A stretch of 64,000 bases of DNA from Geopseudomonas sagittaria (lineage in GTDB: Bacteria > Pseudomonadota > Gammaproteobacteria > Pseudomonadales > Pseudomonadaceae): positions 55,144 through 119,143 of the forward strand of contig NZ_FOXM01000014.1 of the NCBI RefSeq assembly GCF_900115715.1, read 5' to 3'. The notes under the pieces were generated by a model. The model did no database searches and had not been told where the DNA came from. It saw only the letters and a program-made list of their open reading frames with translations. Below are positions 35,657 through 46,050 of the stretch, one piece after another. Within the stretch, counting starts at the first letter, position 1; every line of letters begins with the position of its first letter. Position numbers and translations under genes: made by a program.

Positions 35657-36631
35657 ATGGCCAAACGCATCCAGCTCAGCCGCCACGGCGGTCCCGAAGT
35701 GCTCGAGTACGCCGATTTCAGCCCCGCCGCCCCCGGTCCGCGCGAGGTGCTGGTGCGCAACCAGGCCATCGGCCTCAACTTCATCGACATCTACTACCGC
35801 AACGGCCTGTATCCGCTGAGCCTGCCCGCGGGGCTGGGCAGCGAGGGCGCCGGGGTGGTCGAGGCGGTGGGCAGCGCGGTCGGCGAGTTCCAGATCGGCG
35901 ACCGGGTGGCCTACTGCACCGGCCCGCAGGGCTCCTACGCCGAGCTGCACTGCCTGCCGGCCGACGTGCTGGTGCCGCTGCCCGACGGGGTGAGCTGCGA
36001 GCAGGCCGCCGCGGCGACCCTCAAGGGCCTGACCGTGCAGTACCTGCTGCGCCAGATCGGCAGGCTGCAGGGCGGCGAGACCATCCTGTTCCACGCCGCC
36101 GCCGGCGGCGTCGGCAGCCTGGCCTGCCAGTGGGCCAGGGCGCTGGGGGTGAAGCTGATCGGCACCGTGGGATCACCGGAGAAGGCCGCACGCGCGCAGG
36201 CGCTGGGCGCCTGGGCGACCATCGACTACAGCCGCGAGGACGTGCGAGCGCGGGTGCTGGAGCTGACCGACGGCGCCAAGTGCCCGGTGGTCTACGACTC
36301 GGTGGGCAAGGACACCTGGGAGACCTCCCTGGACTGCGTGGCCAAACGCGGCCTGCTGGTCAGCTTCGGCAACGCCTCCGGACCGGTCACCGGGGTCAAC
36401 CTCGGCATCCTCTCGCAGAAGGGCTCGCTGTTCGTCACCCGGCCGACCCTGGCCGGCTACGCCGACACCGCCGAGCGCCTGCGCGCCATGGCCGCCGAGC
36501 TGTACGCGCTGATCGCCGACGGCACCCTGCAGGTGGACATCGGTCAGCGCTACGCCCTGGCCGACGCCGGCGCGGCGCAGGCCGCGCTGGCAGGGCGGCA
36601 GACCACCGGCTCGACCATCCTGCTGCCCTGA
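35657..36631 (+). CDS. qor: NADPH:quinone reductase
   Basis: A 324-residue zeta-crystallin-like medium-chain reductase. The N-terminal quinone-site region is LNFIDIYYRNGLYP, the NADPH loop is HAAAGGVGSLACQWA (about 146-160), and VVYDSVGKDTWE follows. It reduces quinones with NADPH in the cytosol. The start is the ATG at 35657 with AGGAG ten bases before; an in-frame ATG 15 codons earlier has no ribosome site. Confidence 0.9.
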   Translation: MAKRIQLSRHGGPEVLEYADFSPAAPGPREVLVRNQAIGLNFIDIYYRNGLYPLSLPAGLGSEGAGVVEAVGSAVGEFQIGDRVAYCTGPQGSYAELHCLPADVLVPLPDGVSCEQAAAATLKGLTVQYLLRQIGRLQGGETILFHAAAGGVGSLACQWARALGVKLIGTVGSPEKAARAQALGAWATIDYSREDVRARVLELTDGAKCPVVYDSVGKDTWETSLDCVAKRGLLVSFGNASGPVTGVNLGILSQKGSLFVTRPTLAGYADTAERLRAMAAELYALIADGTLQVDIGQRYALADAGAAQAALAGRQTTGSTILLP

Positions 36632-36640
36632 CAGCTGCGC

Positions 36641-36668
36641 ATGGAAACCCTGAATTCAGGGTTTCCAT
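36641..36668. terminator. Perfect 28-bp palindrome between convergent qor and tsaC
   Basis: ATGGAAACCCTGAA followed directly by its exact reverse complement. It lies between two convergent stop codons. As RNA it forms a hairpin with TTTCC at its end, so it may terminate both transcripts. Confidence 0.6.
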
Positions 36669-36684
36669 TGCCGGCACGTCTGTA

Positions 36685-37242
36685 TCAGGACGGGCGGATC
36701 ACCTGGCCGGTGCGTAGGTCGCGGATCAGGCTGGGGTTCCTGCGTCCGCCCAGGGCGCCACCAAGCACGGCGTCGAGCTGGCCGCCGAAGTACTGCTCGA
36801 CGCGCAGGCGCGAACGCGCCGCCGGGCGGCCGGCCGGGTTGGCCGAGGTCGACACCAGCGGCCCGGTGTGGGCGCACAGCGCGCGCACCCGCGGATGGTC
36901 GCTGACCCGCAGGGCGACGCTGTCGTGCATCCCGCTGATCCACTCGGGCAGGCGGTTCTGGTGCGGCACCAGCCAGGTGTTCGCCCCCGGCCAGCTGAGC
37001 TGCAGCTGCGCGCGCCAGGCCGGCGGCAGGTCGTGGAGCAGGAAGTCGAACTGGGCGATGTCGGCGGCGACCAGGATCAGGCCCTTCGCCACCGGCCGCG
37101 CCTTGAGCGCCAGCAGGCGGAACACCGCCTCGGCATCCCACGGGTCGCAGCCCAGCCCCCACACCGCCTCGGTTGGGTAGGCGATCACGCCGCCCTGGCG
37201 CACCACCCGCGCCACCTGCTGCACCTGCCACTGCCCGACCAT
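36685..37242 (-). CDS. tsaC: Threonylcarbamoyl-AMP synthase TsaC
   Basis: A 185-residue YrdC/Sua5-fold enzyme that makes threonylcarbamoyl-AMP from threonine, bicarbonate and ATP for tRNA t6A37. The basic cleft is visible: [13 protein letters not shown] near the N-terminus, KGLILVA, and [11 protein letters not shown]. The start is the ATG at 37242 with GAGG five bases before; a GTG two codons earlier is less likely. It lies about 90 bp downstream of dprA on the same strand. Confidence 0.93.
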   Translation of the reverse strand: MVGQWQVQQVARVVRQGGVIAYPTEAVWGLGCDPWDAEAVFRLLALKARPVAKGLILVAADIAQFDFLLHDLPPAWRAQLQLSWPGANTWLVPHQNRLPEWISGMHDSVALRVSDHPRVRALCAHTGPLVSTSANPAGRPAARSRLRVEQYFGGQLDAVLGGALGGRRNPSLIRDLRTGQVIRPS

Positions 37243-37335
37243 GACCACCTCTGCACCCTGGGGAAAATGTGCCGCGCAGTGTATCCGTTCGCCTTGCCGG
37301 CGGCAGCGGGACCGACGGGCAGCCTGTAAGCAGAT

Positions 37336-38457
37336 TTATCCGCGCGCGGTGCAGCACACCCAGCAGCCGTTGTCGCAGCCGATCTGCCCGTCCAGCTCCA
37401 GCTCGGTGAGCTGGGCGAGCAGCTCGGGCAAGGGCAGGCCGCTGCTGACGGCCAGCGCCTCACTGCTCTGCGGTGCGGCATGCAGCAGGGCGAGCAGCGG
37501 ATGCGGGTCATCCAGCAATGCGATGGTCTGCTGTTGCGGCGCAGCCTTGGCCGGCAGGCGCTGCCAGCCACGCAGGGCCTCGAGAATGTCCTCGACTTTC
37601 TCCACCAGCTGGGCGCCCTCGCGGATCAGCTGGTGACAGCCGCGCGCGCCGGGATGGTGGATCGAACCGGGAATGGCGAACACCTCGCGGCCCTGCTCGG
37701 CGGCCAGCCGCGCGGTGATCAGCGAGCCGCTGGAGGGGCTGGCCTCGACCACCAGCACTCCGAGGGACAGGCCGCTGATGATGCGGTTGCGCCGCGGAAA
37801 ATTGCCGGCGTGCGGTGGCGCCGCCAGCGGCAGCTCGGAGACCAGCGCGCCGCCCTCGGCGACGATGCGCGCGGCCAGGCCGGCGTGGCGTTTCGGGTAC
37901 AGGCATTGCAGGCCGGTGCCGAGCACCGCCACGGTGGCGCCGCCAACCGCCAGGGCGCCAAGGTGGGCGGCGCCATCGATGCCCAGCGCCAGCCCGCTGG
38001 TGACCACGAAACCGCCGCCGGCCAGGCTGCGGGCAAACGCCGTCGCACTGTCCAGTCCCGGCCGGCTGGCCCGGCGGCTGCCGACCATGGCCAGTTGCGG
38101 ACGCTCGAGCAGCGCCGGTTCGCCGGCGACGAACAGCAGCGGCGGGGCGTCGTTCAGCTCGGCGAGCAGCGCGGGATAGGCGGGGTCATCAAAGCACAGC
38201 AGGTGCTGCCCGGGCTGCTCCAGCCAGGCCAGGGCGTGTGCCGCCTGGTCGCGCACCCCGGTGCTGCGCCGCGCCAGGGCGGCAACCTGCGGCAGGCCGA
38301 GGGACTGCCAGGCGGAAGCCGGCGCGCTGAGGGCGGCACTGGCCGAACCGAACACCTCGAGCAGACGGCGAAAGCGCCGCGGACCGATCTCCGGCAGGCC
38401 ATGCAGGCGCAGGCGGGCTTCCAGTTCGGCGGGGGACGGAGCGGCGGGATAGGGCAT
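37336..38457 (-). CDS. dprA: DNA-processing protein DprA
   Basis: A 373-residue protein that loads RecA on incoming single-stranded DNA during transformation. An N-terminal SAM-like region (about 1-70) precedes the extended Rossmann fold (about 90-300; LAMVGSRRASRPG, TSGLALGIDGAAHLGAL, GLQCLYPKRH, PRRNRIISGLS). A C-terminal winged-helix DML1 domain ends in GCWVCCTARG. The start is the ATG at 38457; earlier ATGs in frame lie upstream of the ribosome site. It is downstream of the LysM gene. Confidence 0.94.
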   Translation of the reverse strand: MPYPAAPSPAELEARLRLHGLPEIGPRRFRRLLEVFGSASAALSAPASAWQSLGLPQVAALARRSTGVRDQAAHALAWLEQPGQHLLCFDDPAYPALLAELNDAPPLLFVAGEPALLERPQLAMVGSRRASRPGLDSATAFARSLAGGGFVVTSGLALGIDGAAHLGALAVGGATVAVLGTGLQCLYPKRHAGLAARIVAEGGALVSELPLAAPPHAGNFPRRNRIISGLSLGVLVVEASPSSGSLITARLAAEQGREVFAIPGSIHHPGARGCHQLIREGAQLVEKVEDILEALRGWQRLPAKAAPQQQTIALLDDPHPLLALLHAAPQSSEALAVSSGLPLPELLAQLTELELDGQIGCDNGCWVCCTARG

Positions 38458-38538
38458 GGCGATCGTCCTTGATCGGGAGAGGAGGGCGGCACGGCAGCGC
38501 CGGTGGTCGACGCGGATCCTTGCGTCAGGCCAGAAACT

Positions 38539-38565
38539 CGAAGCCCCCGCAGGGCGGGGGCTTCG
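38539..38565 (-). terminator. Stem-loop after the LysM gene
   Basis: Perfect 12-bp stem CGAAGCCCCCGC / GCGGGGGCTTCG with a three-base loop, 10 bases beyond the LysM stop. On the minus strand it continues as AGTTTCT, so it is a moderately good terminator. Confidence 0.7.
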
Positions 38566-38575
38566 TTCACAGCAC

Positions 38576-39601
38576 TTACGGGTTGCGTACCTTGTCGAGC
38601 ACCGCCAGCGAGCGGTTGGCATTGAGCACCAGGCCGTAGCTGAGCTTGTCGTAGACACGGAACACCATCAGCAGGCCGGAGCGCTCGTCGGGGATCTTCA
38701 CGCTCTCGCCGGTGAGGCGGTCGCGCACGGTCTCGCCGGTCTTGTACACCGCCAGCACGTTGCCTTCGCTGAGGCCATCGCGCAGGCCCTTGTTCAGGGT
38801 GACCACGTCGAGTTGGCCGACCTGGGTCACGCCGCGCGGGACGTCGAGGATCACGCCGTCGATGTCGAGAGCCGGCTCGCTGGGCATGAAGGTGGAGCTG
38901 ATCGCGCGCTCCTCGGTGGGCAGCAGGCGGTCGCCTATGCGCACTTCCTGGGTAGTGCGGCTGAGCACCAGGGTGGTGATGTCGCCTTCCTCGGCCACCA
39001 CTTCGCCGCTGCCGATATCGTCGGCGTTGATGCCGAGGACTTCGCCGGTCTGCGGATCGGTGTAGGTCTTGCCTTGACGGAACAGGCCATAGACCGGCTG
39101 GCCGTCGGCGAAGCTGCCGCGGGCGTAGATGCGGTCGCCGGCGCCACTGACCACGCGCTCGGCGTTGCCGGCGACGATGTACGGCGCCTGGGAGAGCTCG
39201 CTTTCGCTGTCGACGATGCGGTTGCTGAGCAGGAAGCTGTTGATCTTCTCCAGCGGAATGGCCGGGATGGCCTCGGCCATCGGCGTGCTGCGCACCTTGG
39301 GCGACAGCTTGATGGTGCCACGCGACTCGCCGCGGCCGAGCACGAGGCGCGGCTGGCCGTCGACGTAGACCAGGCTGAGCACGTCGCCCGGGTAGATCAG
39401 GTGCGGATTCTGCACCTGCGGATTGGCCTTCCAGATTTTCGGCCACTTCCACGGCTGGCGCAGGAACTTGCCGGAGATGTCCCACAGGGTATCGCCGCGC
39501 ACCACGGTGTAACTCTGCGGATGACCGTCCCGGAGCAGGACTTCGGCCTGGGCCAGGCTGCCAGCCGCCATCAGCAGCAGGGCGACTAATGATTTCCTCA
39601 T
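38576..39601 (-). CDS. LysM-domain periplasmic protein
   Basis: A 341-residue exported protein. A signal peptide (about 1-19, ending SLAQAEV) precedes a LysM peptidoglycan-binding domain (about 28-80; SYTVVRGDTLWDISGKFL). A conserved beta-rich region follows. It matches PA0020-type proteins next to dprA and def, which are thought to act at the cell wall; the exact role is not established. The start is the ATG at 39601. It diverges from def across 140 bp. Confidence 0.88.
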   Translation of the reverse strand: MRKSLVALLLMAAGSLAQAEVLLRDGHPQSYTVVRGDTLWDISGKFLRQPWKWPKIWKANPQVQNPHLIYPGDVLSLVYVDGQPRLVLGRGESRGTIKLSPKVRSTPMAEAIPAIPLEKINSFLLSNRIVDSESELSQAPYIVAGNAERVVSGAGDRIYARGSFADGQPVYGLFRQGKTYTDPQTGEVLGINADDIGSGEVVAEEGDITTLVLSRTTQEVRIGDRLLPTEERAISSTFMPSEPALDIDGVILDVPRGVTQVGQLDVVTLNKGLRDGLSEGNVLAVYKTGETVRDRLTGESVKIPDERSGLLMVFRVYDKLSYGLVLNANRSLAVLDKVRNP

Positions 39602-39741
39602 GAGGTGAATCCCTTTATCATGTGCCGACACACAAAACGTGCGCTGGCCGGCGAAATACGCGGCCTCAAGCCGTTTTTCGAGCTGCCGGGCATCTTATCA
39701 GCCGGTTTTCGATTTATTCCACAAGTGCATCACAAACGCAT

Positions 39742-40251
39742 ATGGCGATCCTGAACATTCTCGAATTCCCCGATCCCCGCCTGCGCACCCACGCCAAGCC
39801 GGTGGACGTGGTGGACGACGCGCTGCGCCAGCTGATCGACGACATGTTCGAAACCATGTACGCGGCGCCCGGCATCGGCCTGGCGGCGACCCAGGTCAAC
39901 GTGCACAAGCGTCTGGTGGTGATGGACCTGTCCGAGGACAAGAGCGAGCCGCGGGTGTTCATCAACCCCGAGTTCGAACCGCTCACCGAGCAGATGGACC
40001 AGTACCAGGAAGGCTGCCTGTCGGTGCCTGGTTTCTACGAGAACGTCGACCGCCCGCAGAAGGTCAGGATCAAGGCGCTGGACCGCGACGGCCAGCCCTT
40101 CGAGCTGATTGCCGAGGGCCTGCTGGCGGTGTGCATCCAGCACGAGTGCGACCACCTCAACGGCAAGCTGTTCGTCGACTACCTGTCCAGCCTCAAGCGC
40201 GACCGGATCAAGAAGAAGCTGGAAAAACAGCATCGTCTGCAACACTCCTGA
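39742..40251 (+). CDS. def: Peptide deformylase
   Basis: A 169-residue metalloenzyme that removes formyl groups from nascent proteins. All three motifs are present: GIGLAATQ (about 45-52), EGCLSVPG (cysteine ligand, about 90-97) and QHECDHLNG (about 132-140). The start at 39742 is fixed by family length, although no clear Shine-Dalgarno is visible before it. It heads the def-fmt-rsmB-trkA cluster, but a strong terminator separates it from fmt. Confidence 0.96.
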   Translation: MAILNILEFPDPRLRTHAKPVDVVDDALRQLIDDMFETMYAAPGIGLAATQVNVHKRLVVMDLSEDKSEPRVFINPEFEPLTEQMDQYQEGCLSVPGFYENVDRPQKVRIKALDRDGQPFELIAEGLLAVCIQHECDHLNGKLFVDYLSSLKRDRIKKKLEKQHRLQHS

Positions 40252-40259
40252 CTCACCAG

Positions 40260-40287
40260 AAGGCTTGCCCGCGGCAAGCCTTTTTTC
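40260..40287 (+). terminator. Rho-independent terminator between def and fmt
   Basis: Perfect stem AAGGCTTGCC / GGCAAGCCTT with a CGC loop and six T. It lies only 14 bases before the fmt start. Full termination would isolate def, so partial read-through or a separate fmt promoter inside def is implied. Confidence 0.9.
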
Positions 40288-40300
40288 TTGAGCGAGCCCC

Positions 40301-41242
40301 ATGAGCCAGCCCCTGCGCATCGTCTTCGCCGGTACCCCGGAATTTGCCGCCCGCCACCTGCAGGCCCTGCTCGACGCAGGCCTGACCCCAGCGGCGGTGT
40401 ACACCCAGCCCGACCGACCGGCCGGCCGCGGCCAGAAACTGATGGCCAGCCCGGTCAAGCAGCTCGCCGTCGCTCGCGACATCCCGGTACTGCAGCCGGC
40501 GACCCTGCGCGACCCGGCGGCCCAGGCCGAGCTGGCCGCGCTGGCGCCCGACCTGCTGGTGGTGGTGGCCTACGGCCTGATCCTGCCGCAGGTGGTGCTG
40601 GACATCCCGCGCCTGGGTTGCATCAACAGCCACGCCTCCCTGCTGCCGCGCTGGCGCGGCGCCGCGCCGATCCAGCGCGCGGTGCAGGCCGGCGATGCCG
40701 AGTCCGGGGTCACCGTGATGCGCATGGAGGCGGGCCTGGACACCGGGCCGATGCTGCTCAAGGTCGCCACGCCGATCAGTGCCGACGACACCGGCGGCAG
40801 CCTGCACGACCGCCTGGCCGAGCTGGGCGCCGCGGCGGTGGTCGAGGCCATCCCGCAGCTGGCCGCCGGCACCCTGCGCGGCGAGGTGCAGGACGATGCC
40901 CTGGCGACCTACGCCCACAAGCTCAACAAGGACGAGGCGCGCCTCGACTGGCGCCGCCCGGCCGTCGAGCTGGAGCGCCTGGTGCGCGCCTTCAACCCCT
41001 GGCCGGTCTGCCATACCACCCTCGCCGAGGCACCGCTCAAGGTGCTGGCCGCGGAAGTGGCTGAGGGGCAGGGCGCGCCGGGTGAAATCCTCGCCGCCAG
41101 CCGCGACGGCCTCAGCGTCGCCTGCGGCGAGGGCGCGCTGTGCCTGACCCGTCTGCAGCTGTCCGGCGGCAAGCCGCTGGCCTTCAGTGATCTGTACAAC
41201 AGCCGCCGCGAGCAGTTCGCCGTCGGCCAGGTGCTGGTCTGA
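40301..41242 (+). CDS. fmt: Methionyl-tRNA formyltransferase
   Basis: A 313-residue enzyme that formylates initiator Met-tRNA using 10-formyl-THF. The N-terminal formyltransferase domain has the folate motif [15 protein letters not shown] (about 110-124) with the preceding N-x-H. A C-terminal OB-fold follows. The opening [15 protein letters not shown] is typical. The stop overlaps the rsmB start by one base (TGATG), coupling the two. Confidence 0.96.
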   Translation: MSQPLRIVFAGTPEFAARHLQALLDAGLTPAAVYTQPDRPAGRGQKLMASPVKQLAVARDIPVLQPATLRDPAAQAELAALAPDLLVVVAYGLILPQVVLDIPRLGCINSHASLLPRWRGAAPIQRAVQAGDAESGVTVMRMEAGLDTGPMLLKVATPISADDTGGSLHDRLAELGAAAVVEAIPQLAAGTLRGEVQDDALATYAHKLNKDEARLDWRRPAVELERLVRAFNPWPVCHTTLAEAPLKVLAAEVAEGQGAPGEILAASRDGLSVACGEGALCLTRLQLSGGKPLAFSDLYNSRREQFAVGQVLV

Positions 41243-42573
41243 TGAGCCTCGATCCGCGACTGGCCGCCGCCCGCGCCCTCGGCGCCGTGCTCGCCGGCAA
41301 GGCCTCGCTGGGCAGCGCCCTGCCGGCGCAGCTGGACAAGGTCGACGCCCGCGACCGCGGCCTGACCCAGGAGCTGGCCTTCGGCACCGCGCGCTGGCAA
41401 CCGCGCCTGGCGCTGCTCGCCGACAAGCTGCTGCAGAAGCCGTTCAAGGCCGGCGACAGGGACCTCGAGGCGCTGCTGCTGATCGGCCTGTACCAGCTGC
41501 TGTACACGCGGATACCCGCCCACGCGGCGATCGGCGAGACGGTCGGCTGCGTCGACCGGCTGAAGAAGTCCTCGGCCAAGGGCCTGATCAACGCCGTGCT
41601 GCGCCGCGCCCAGCGCGAGGGCGAAGCGCTGCTGGCCGACCTGGAACGGGATCCGGCGGCGCGCACCGCCCATCCGCGCTGGCTGCAGAAGGCGCTCAAG
41701 GCGCACTGGCCGGCGCACTGGGAAGCCATCTGCGCGGCCAACAACAGCCATCCGCCGCTGACCCTGCGGGTCAACCGCCGCCATGGCTCGCGCGACGCCT
41801 ACCTCGCCGAGCTGGCCGCCGCCGGCATCGACGCACGCGCCTGCGCCTTCAGCCCCGACGGCGTGCAGCTGGCCACGCCGTGCGACGTCACCGGCCTGCC
41901 GGGTTTCGCCGAAGGGCGGGGCAGCGTGCAGGACGAGGCCGCCCAGCTGGCCGCCGACCTGCTCGAACTCAAGCCCGGCCAGCGCGTGCTGGACGCCTGC
42001 TGCGCGCCTGGCGGCAAGACCTGCCACCTGCTGGAAGTCGAACCGACGCTGGCCGTCACCGGCGTCGACCTGGAAGAGAGCCGCCTGGTGCGCGTGCGCG
42101 AGAACCTCGCCCGCCTGCAGCTGGATGCCAAACTGATCGCCGCCGACGCCCGCGCCGTCGGCCAGTGGTGGGACGGCCAGGCGTTCCAGCGCATCCTCCT
42201 CGATGCGCCCTGTTCGGCCACCGGGGTGATCCGTCGCCACCCGGACATCAAGCTGACCCGCCAGGCCGACGACATCGTCGCCCTGGCCGCCCTGCAGGGC
42301 GAGCTGCTCGACGCCCTGTGGCCGACCCTGGAGGTCGGCGGCGTGCTGCTGTACGCCACCTGCTCGACCCTACCGACCGAGAACACCGCGGTGATCGACG
42401 CCTTCCTCGCCCGCACCCCCGGCGCGCGCGAGCTGGACATCCCCGGCCCGTTCGGCCTCAAGCAGCCCCACGGCCGCCAGCTGCTGGCCCAGGTCGACGG
42501 CCACGACGGCTTCTACTATGCCAAGCTGATCAAGATTGCCGCCGCGCCCCAGCCGCGCGCGCTCAAGGAGTAG
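41242..42573 (+). CDS. rsmB: 16S rRNA m5C967 methyltransferase RsmB
   Basis: A 443-residue SAM-dependent methyltransferase. A NusB-like N-terminal RNA-binding domain (about 1-150) precedes a Rossmann domain with SAM motif [15 protein letters not shown] (about 250-264), DAPCSATG (the motif IV cysteine) and YATCSTLP (the motif VI catalytic cysteine). It methylates C967 of 16S rRNA. It is co-translated with fmt and followed after 4 bp by trkA. Confidence 0.96.
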   Translation: MSLDPRLAAARALGAVLAGKASLGSALPAQLDKVDARDRGLTQELAFGTARWQPRLALLADKLLQKPFKAGDRDLEALLLIGLYQLLYTRIPAHAAIGETVGCVDRLKKSSAKGLINAVLRRAQREGEALLADLERDPAARTAHPRWLQKALKAHWPAHWEAICAANNSHPPLTLRVNRRHGSRDAYLAELAAAGIDARACAFSPDGVQLATPCDVTGLPGFAEGRGSVQDEAAQLAADLLELKPGQRVLDACCAPGGKTCHLLEVEPTLAVTGVDLEESRLVRVRENLARLQLDAKLIAADARAVGQWWDGQAFQRILLDAPCSATGVIRRHPDIKLTRQADDIVALAALQGELLDALWPTLEVGGVLLYATCSTLPTENTAVIDAFLARTPGARELDIPGPFGLKQPHGRQLLAQVDGHDGFYYAKLIKIAAAPQPRALKE

Positions 42574-42577
42574 TCGG

Positions 42578-43951
42578 ATGAAAATCATCATTCTCGGCGC
42601 GGGACAGGTCGGCGGCAGCCTGGCCGAGCACCTGGCCAGCGAGGCCAACGACATCACCGTGGTCGACACCGACGGCGACCGCCTGCGCGATCTGGGCGAC
42701 CGCCTGGACATCCGCACCATCCAGGGCAAGGGTTCCTACCCGACGGTGCTGCGCCAGGCCGGCGCCGACGACGCCGACATGCTGGTGGCGGTGACCAACA
42801 GCGACGAAACCAACATGATCGCCTGCCAGGTCGCCTACACCCTGTTCAACACGCCGACCAAGATCGCCCGGGTGCGCGAGGCCGCCTACCTGACCCGCGC
42901 CGGCCTGTTCTGCAACGAGGCGATCCCGGTCGACGTGCTGATCAGCCCCGAGCAGGTGGTGACCAACTACATCAAGCGCCTGATCGAATACCCCGGCGCC
43001 CTGCAGGTGCTCGACTTCGCCGACGGCAAGGCCCAGCTGGTCGGCATCCGCGCCTACTACGGCGGCCCGCTGGTCGGCCAGCAGCTCAAGCAGATCCGCG
43101 AGCACATGCCCAACATCGACACCCGGGTGGCGGCCATCTACCGCCGCGACCGGCCGATCATCCCGCAGGGCGACACGGTGATCGAGGCCGACGACGAGGT
43201 GTTCTTCATCGCCGCGCGCAGCCACATCCGCGCGGTGATGAGCGAGCTGCGCCGCCTCGACGACAGCTACCGGCGGGTGGTGATCGCCGGTGGCGGGCAC
43301 ATCGGCGAGCGCCTGGCCGAAGCCATCGAGAGCCGCTACCAGGTGAAGATCATCGAGATGAACCCGGCGCGCTGCCGCTACCTGTCCGACACCCTGGAAA
43401 GCACCATCGTCCTGCAGGGCAGCGCCTCCGACCGCGACCTGCTGGTCGAGGAGAACATCAGCGACGCCGACATCTTCCTCGCCCTGACCAACGACGACGA
43501 GGCCAACATCATGTCCTCGCTGCTGGCCAAGCGCCTCGGCGCGCGCAAGGTGATGAGCCTGATCAGCAACCCGGCCTACGTCGACCTGATCCAGGGCGGC
43601 GAGATCGACATCGCCATCAGCCCGCAGCAGGCCACCATCGGCACCCTGCTGACCCACGTGCGCCGCGGCGACATCGTCGCCGTGCACTCGCTGCGCCGCG
43701 GCGCCGCCGAGGCCATCGAGGCCATCGCCCACGGCGACGCCAAGTCGAGCAAGGTGGTCGGCCGCAAGGTCGCCGACGTGCCGCTGCCGCCGGGCACCAC
43801 CATCGGCGCGATCATCCGCGACGAGGAGGTGCTGATCGCCCACGGCAACACCCAGATCGAGTCGGGCGACCACATCCTGCTGTTCCTGATCGACAAGAAG
43901 CACATCCGCGACGTGGAGCGCCTGTTCCAGGCCGGCCTGACCTTCTTCTGA
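42578..43951 (+). CDS. trkA: Trk potassium system peripheral subunit TrkA
   Basis: A 457-residue cytosolic NAD/nucleotide-binding gating subunit of the Trk K+ channel. There are two RCK repeats: N-terminal Rossmann [13 protein letters not shown] at about 7-19, and a second [14 protein letters not shown] at about 239-252. Each is followed by a TrkA_C domain. The start is the ATG at 42578, a few bases after rsmB, so the two are co-transcribed. A TrkH-type channel follows 74 bp downstream. Confidence 0.96.
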   Translation: MKIIILGAGQVGGSLAEHLASEANDITVVDTDGDRLRDLGDRLDIRTIQGKGSYPTVLRQAGADDADMLVAVTNSDETNMIACQVAYTLFNTPTKIARVREAAYLTRAGLFCNEAIPVDVLISPEQVVTNYIKRLIEYPGALQVLDFADGKAQLVGIRAYYGGPLVGQQLKQIREHMPNIDTRVAAIYRRDRPIIPQGDTVIEADDEVFFIAARSHIRAVMSELRRLDDSYRRVVIAGGGHIGERLAEAIESRYQVKIIEMNPARCRYLSDTLESTIVLQGSASDRDLLVEENISDADIFLALTNDDEANIMSSLLAKRLGARKVMSLISNPAYVDLIQGGEIDIAISPQQATIGTLLTHVRRGDIVAVHSLRRGAAEAIEAIAHGDAKSSKVVGRKVADVPLPPGTTIGAIIRDEEVLIAHGNTQIESGDHILLFLIDKKHIRDVERLFQAGLTFF

Positions 43952-44025
43952 GCCGCACGCCGGACGCCCCAGGGCGTCCGCTCCGCCCCACTCCCGCACC
44001 TCTCCTGCGCCGGTAGCTTTCGCCC

Positions 44026-45477
44026 ATGCACTACGCCGTCATCGCCCGCATCCTCGGCATCCTGCTGATGCTGTTCAGCATCACCCACCTGCCGCCCCTG
44101 CTGATCGACCTGCATTTCGGCGACGACACCTGGCGCAGCTTCATCTGGGCCTTTGTCATCACCCTGTGCACCGGCGCGGTCATCTGGTTCCCGGTGCGCG
44201 CGGCCCGCGGCGAACTGCGGGTGCGCGACGGCTACCTGATCACCGCGCTGTTCTGGACCGTGCTCGGCTTCTTCTCCGCCATCCCCTTCCTGGTCAGCGA
44301 CAAGCCGGCGATGAGCGCCACCGATGCGCTGTTCGAGGCCTTCTCCGGCCTCAGCACCACCGGCGCCACCGTGCTCAGCGGCCTCGACGACCTGCCGCAC
44401 TCGATCCTCTACTACCGCCAGCAACTGCAGTGGCTGGGTGGCATGGGCATCGTGGTGCTGGCGGTGGCGGTGATGCCGATGCTCGGCATCGGCGGCATGC
44501 AGCTGTACCGCGCCGAGATGCCGGGCCCCCTGAAGGAGAACAAGCTGTCGGCGCGCATCGCCGACACCGCCAAGACCCTGTGGCTGATCTACTGCGGCCT
44601 CACCGTGCTCTGCGCGCTGGCCTACTGGATCGCCGGCATGAGCCTGTTCGATGCGGTCGGCCACAGCTTCGCCACCATCGCCATCGGCGGCTTCTCCACC
44701 CACGACGCCAGCATCGGCTACTTCGACAGCGCACTGATCGAGGCCATCTGCATCTTCTTCATGGTCGCCTCGGGGATGAACTTCGCCCTGCACTTCCTTG
44801 CCCTGCGCAGCCGTTCGCTGAAGGCCTATCTGCGCGATGCCGAGTGCACCGCCTACCTCAAGCTGCTCGCCGCGGTATTCACCATCACCACGCTGATCCT
44901 GATGATCTACAGCCACCACGAGCACCCGCTCGACTCGGTGCGCTACGCCGCCTTCCAGGTGGTCTCGGTGTTCACCACCACCGGCTTTGGCGTCGACGAC
45001 TTCAGCCTGTGGCCGAGCTTCCTGCCGTTCCTGCTGCTGTACACCGCCTTCATCGGTGCCTGCGCCGGCTCCACCGGCGGCGGCATGAAGGTGATGCGCA
45101 CCATGCTGGTGGTGCGCCAGGGCCAGCGCGAGATCCAGCGCCTGCTGCACCCCAACGGCGTGTTCGGGGTGAAGATGGGCCGGCGCAAGGTGCCGGACCG
45201 GGTGGTCGAATCGGTGTGGGGCTTCTGCGCCATGTACATGGTGACCTTCTTCGGCCTGATGCTGCTGCTGCTCGGCACCGGCCTCGACCCGATCACCGCC
45301 TTCTCCAGCCTGGCCTCGTGCATGAACAACCTCGGTCCGGCGCTGGGCGAGGCCACCGCCAACTACGCCAGCCTGCCGGACAGCGCCAAGGGTCTGCTCA
45401 GCGTGGCGATGATCCTCGGCCGCCTCGAGGTGTTCTCGCTGGTGGTGCTGCTGTCGCCGGGCTTCTGGCGCTACTGA
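44026..45477 (+). CDS. trkH: Potassium transporter TrkH
   Basis: A 483-residue integral membrane K+ channel. The repeated M-P-M motifs carry the selectivity filter glycines: SGLSTTGATVL, IAIGGFSTHDAS, TTTGFGVDDF and the last pore near SCMNNLGPALG. It pairs with TrkA. PAO1 has TPR gene PA0015 directly after trkA, so direct trkA-trkH adjacency here is a local difference that I recall from some other pseudomonads. The ATG at 44026 lacks a strong Shine-Dalgarno. Confidence 0.94.
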   Translation: MHYAVIARILGILLMLFSITHLPPLLIDLHFGDDTWRSFIWAFVITLCTGAVIWFPVRAARGELRVRDGYLITALFWTVLGFFSAIPFLVSDKPAMSATDALFEAFSGLSTTGATVLSGLDDLPHSILYYRQQLQWLGGMGIVVLAVAVMPMLGIGGMQLYRAEMPGPLKENKLSARIADTAKTLWLIYCGLTVLCALAYWIAGMSLFDAVGHSFATIAIGGFSTHDASIGYFDSALIEAICIFFMVASGMNFALHFLALRSRSLKAYLRDAECTAYLKLLAAVFTITTLILMIYSHHEHPLDSVRYAAFQVVSVFTTTGFGVDDFSLWPSFLPFLLLYTAFIGACAGSTGGGMKVMRTMLVVRQGQREIQRLLHPNGVFGVKMGRRKVPDRVVESVWGFCAMYMVTFFGLMLLLLGTGLDPITAFSSLASCMNNLGPALGEATANYASLPDSAKGLLSVAMILGRLEVFSLVVLLSPGFWRY

Positions 45478-45603
45478 GGCGCGGCCGGGTCAATCGCATG
45501 ACGGCTTCATTCGCGCCCCGCTGCAATGCAGGTCGCGGATGAATCTGCTCCTGCACAGACGCTACGCTGTAGCCTGCTTGCCTGTCGTCTCGAGGAGAAC
45601 AGC

Positions 45604-45924
45604 ATGACCACCGTCGCCGCCCTGGAAAAACTGCTGGCCGCCGGCCACGACAACGCCCTGCTGCGCTTCGGCCTGGGCAACGCCCATCTGGATGCCGGCA
45701 ACGCCAGCGAGGCGGTACTACACCTCTCGCGCTGCGTGGAATTCGACCCCAACTATTCGGCGGCCTGGAAGCTGCTGGGCAAGGCCCGTGCCGCCCTCGG
45801 CGAGACGGCGGCGGCGCGCGCCGCCTGGCAGCAGGGCCTGGAGGCCGCCCGCCGGCATGGCGACAAGCAGGCGGAGAAGGAAATGAGCGTGTTTCTGAAG
45901 AAACTGGACAAGCCGGCGCACTGA
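45604..45924 (+). CDS. Small TPR-repeat protein
   Basis: A 106-residue protein made of about three tetratricopeptide helices (ALLRFGLGNAHLDAGNASEA, VEFDPNYSAAWKLLGKARAA). It has no signal peptide, so it is a cytosolic scaffold of unknown partner. It corresponds in place and size to PA0015. The start is the ATG at 45604 behind GAGGAGAACAGC. Confidence 0.85.
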   Translation: MTTVAALEKLLAAGHDNALLRFGLGNAHLDAGNASEAVLHLSRCVEFDPNYSAAWKLLGKARAALGETAAARAAWQQGLEAARRHGDKQAEKEMSVFLKKLDKPAH

Positions 45925-46050
45925 ACATCGCCGAGCCGGGGCGTAGGGCGGGCCAGGCCGCCGGACGTAACCCACCAACCAGGCTGCCAGGCCTGGCATT
46001 TCGACCCTGTGCGGTCAGCCCAGCCTGCCTGGCAGGCGCAAGGCGCCGCC

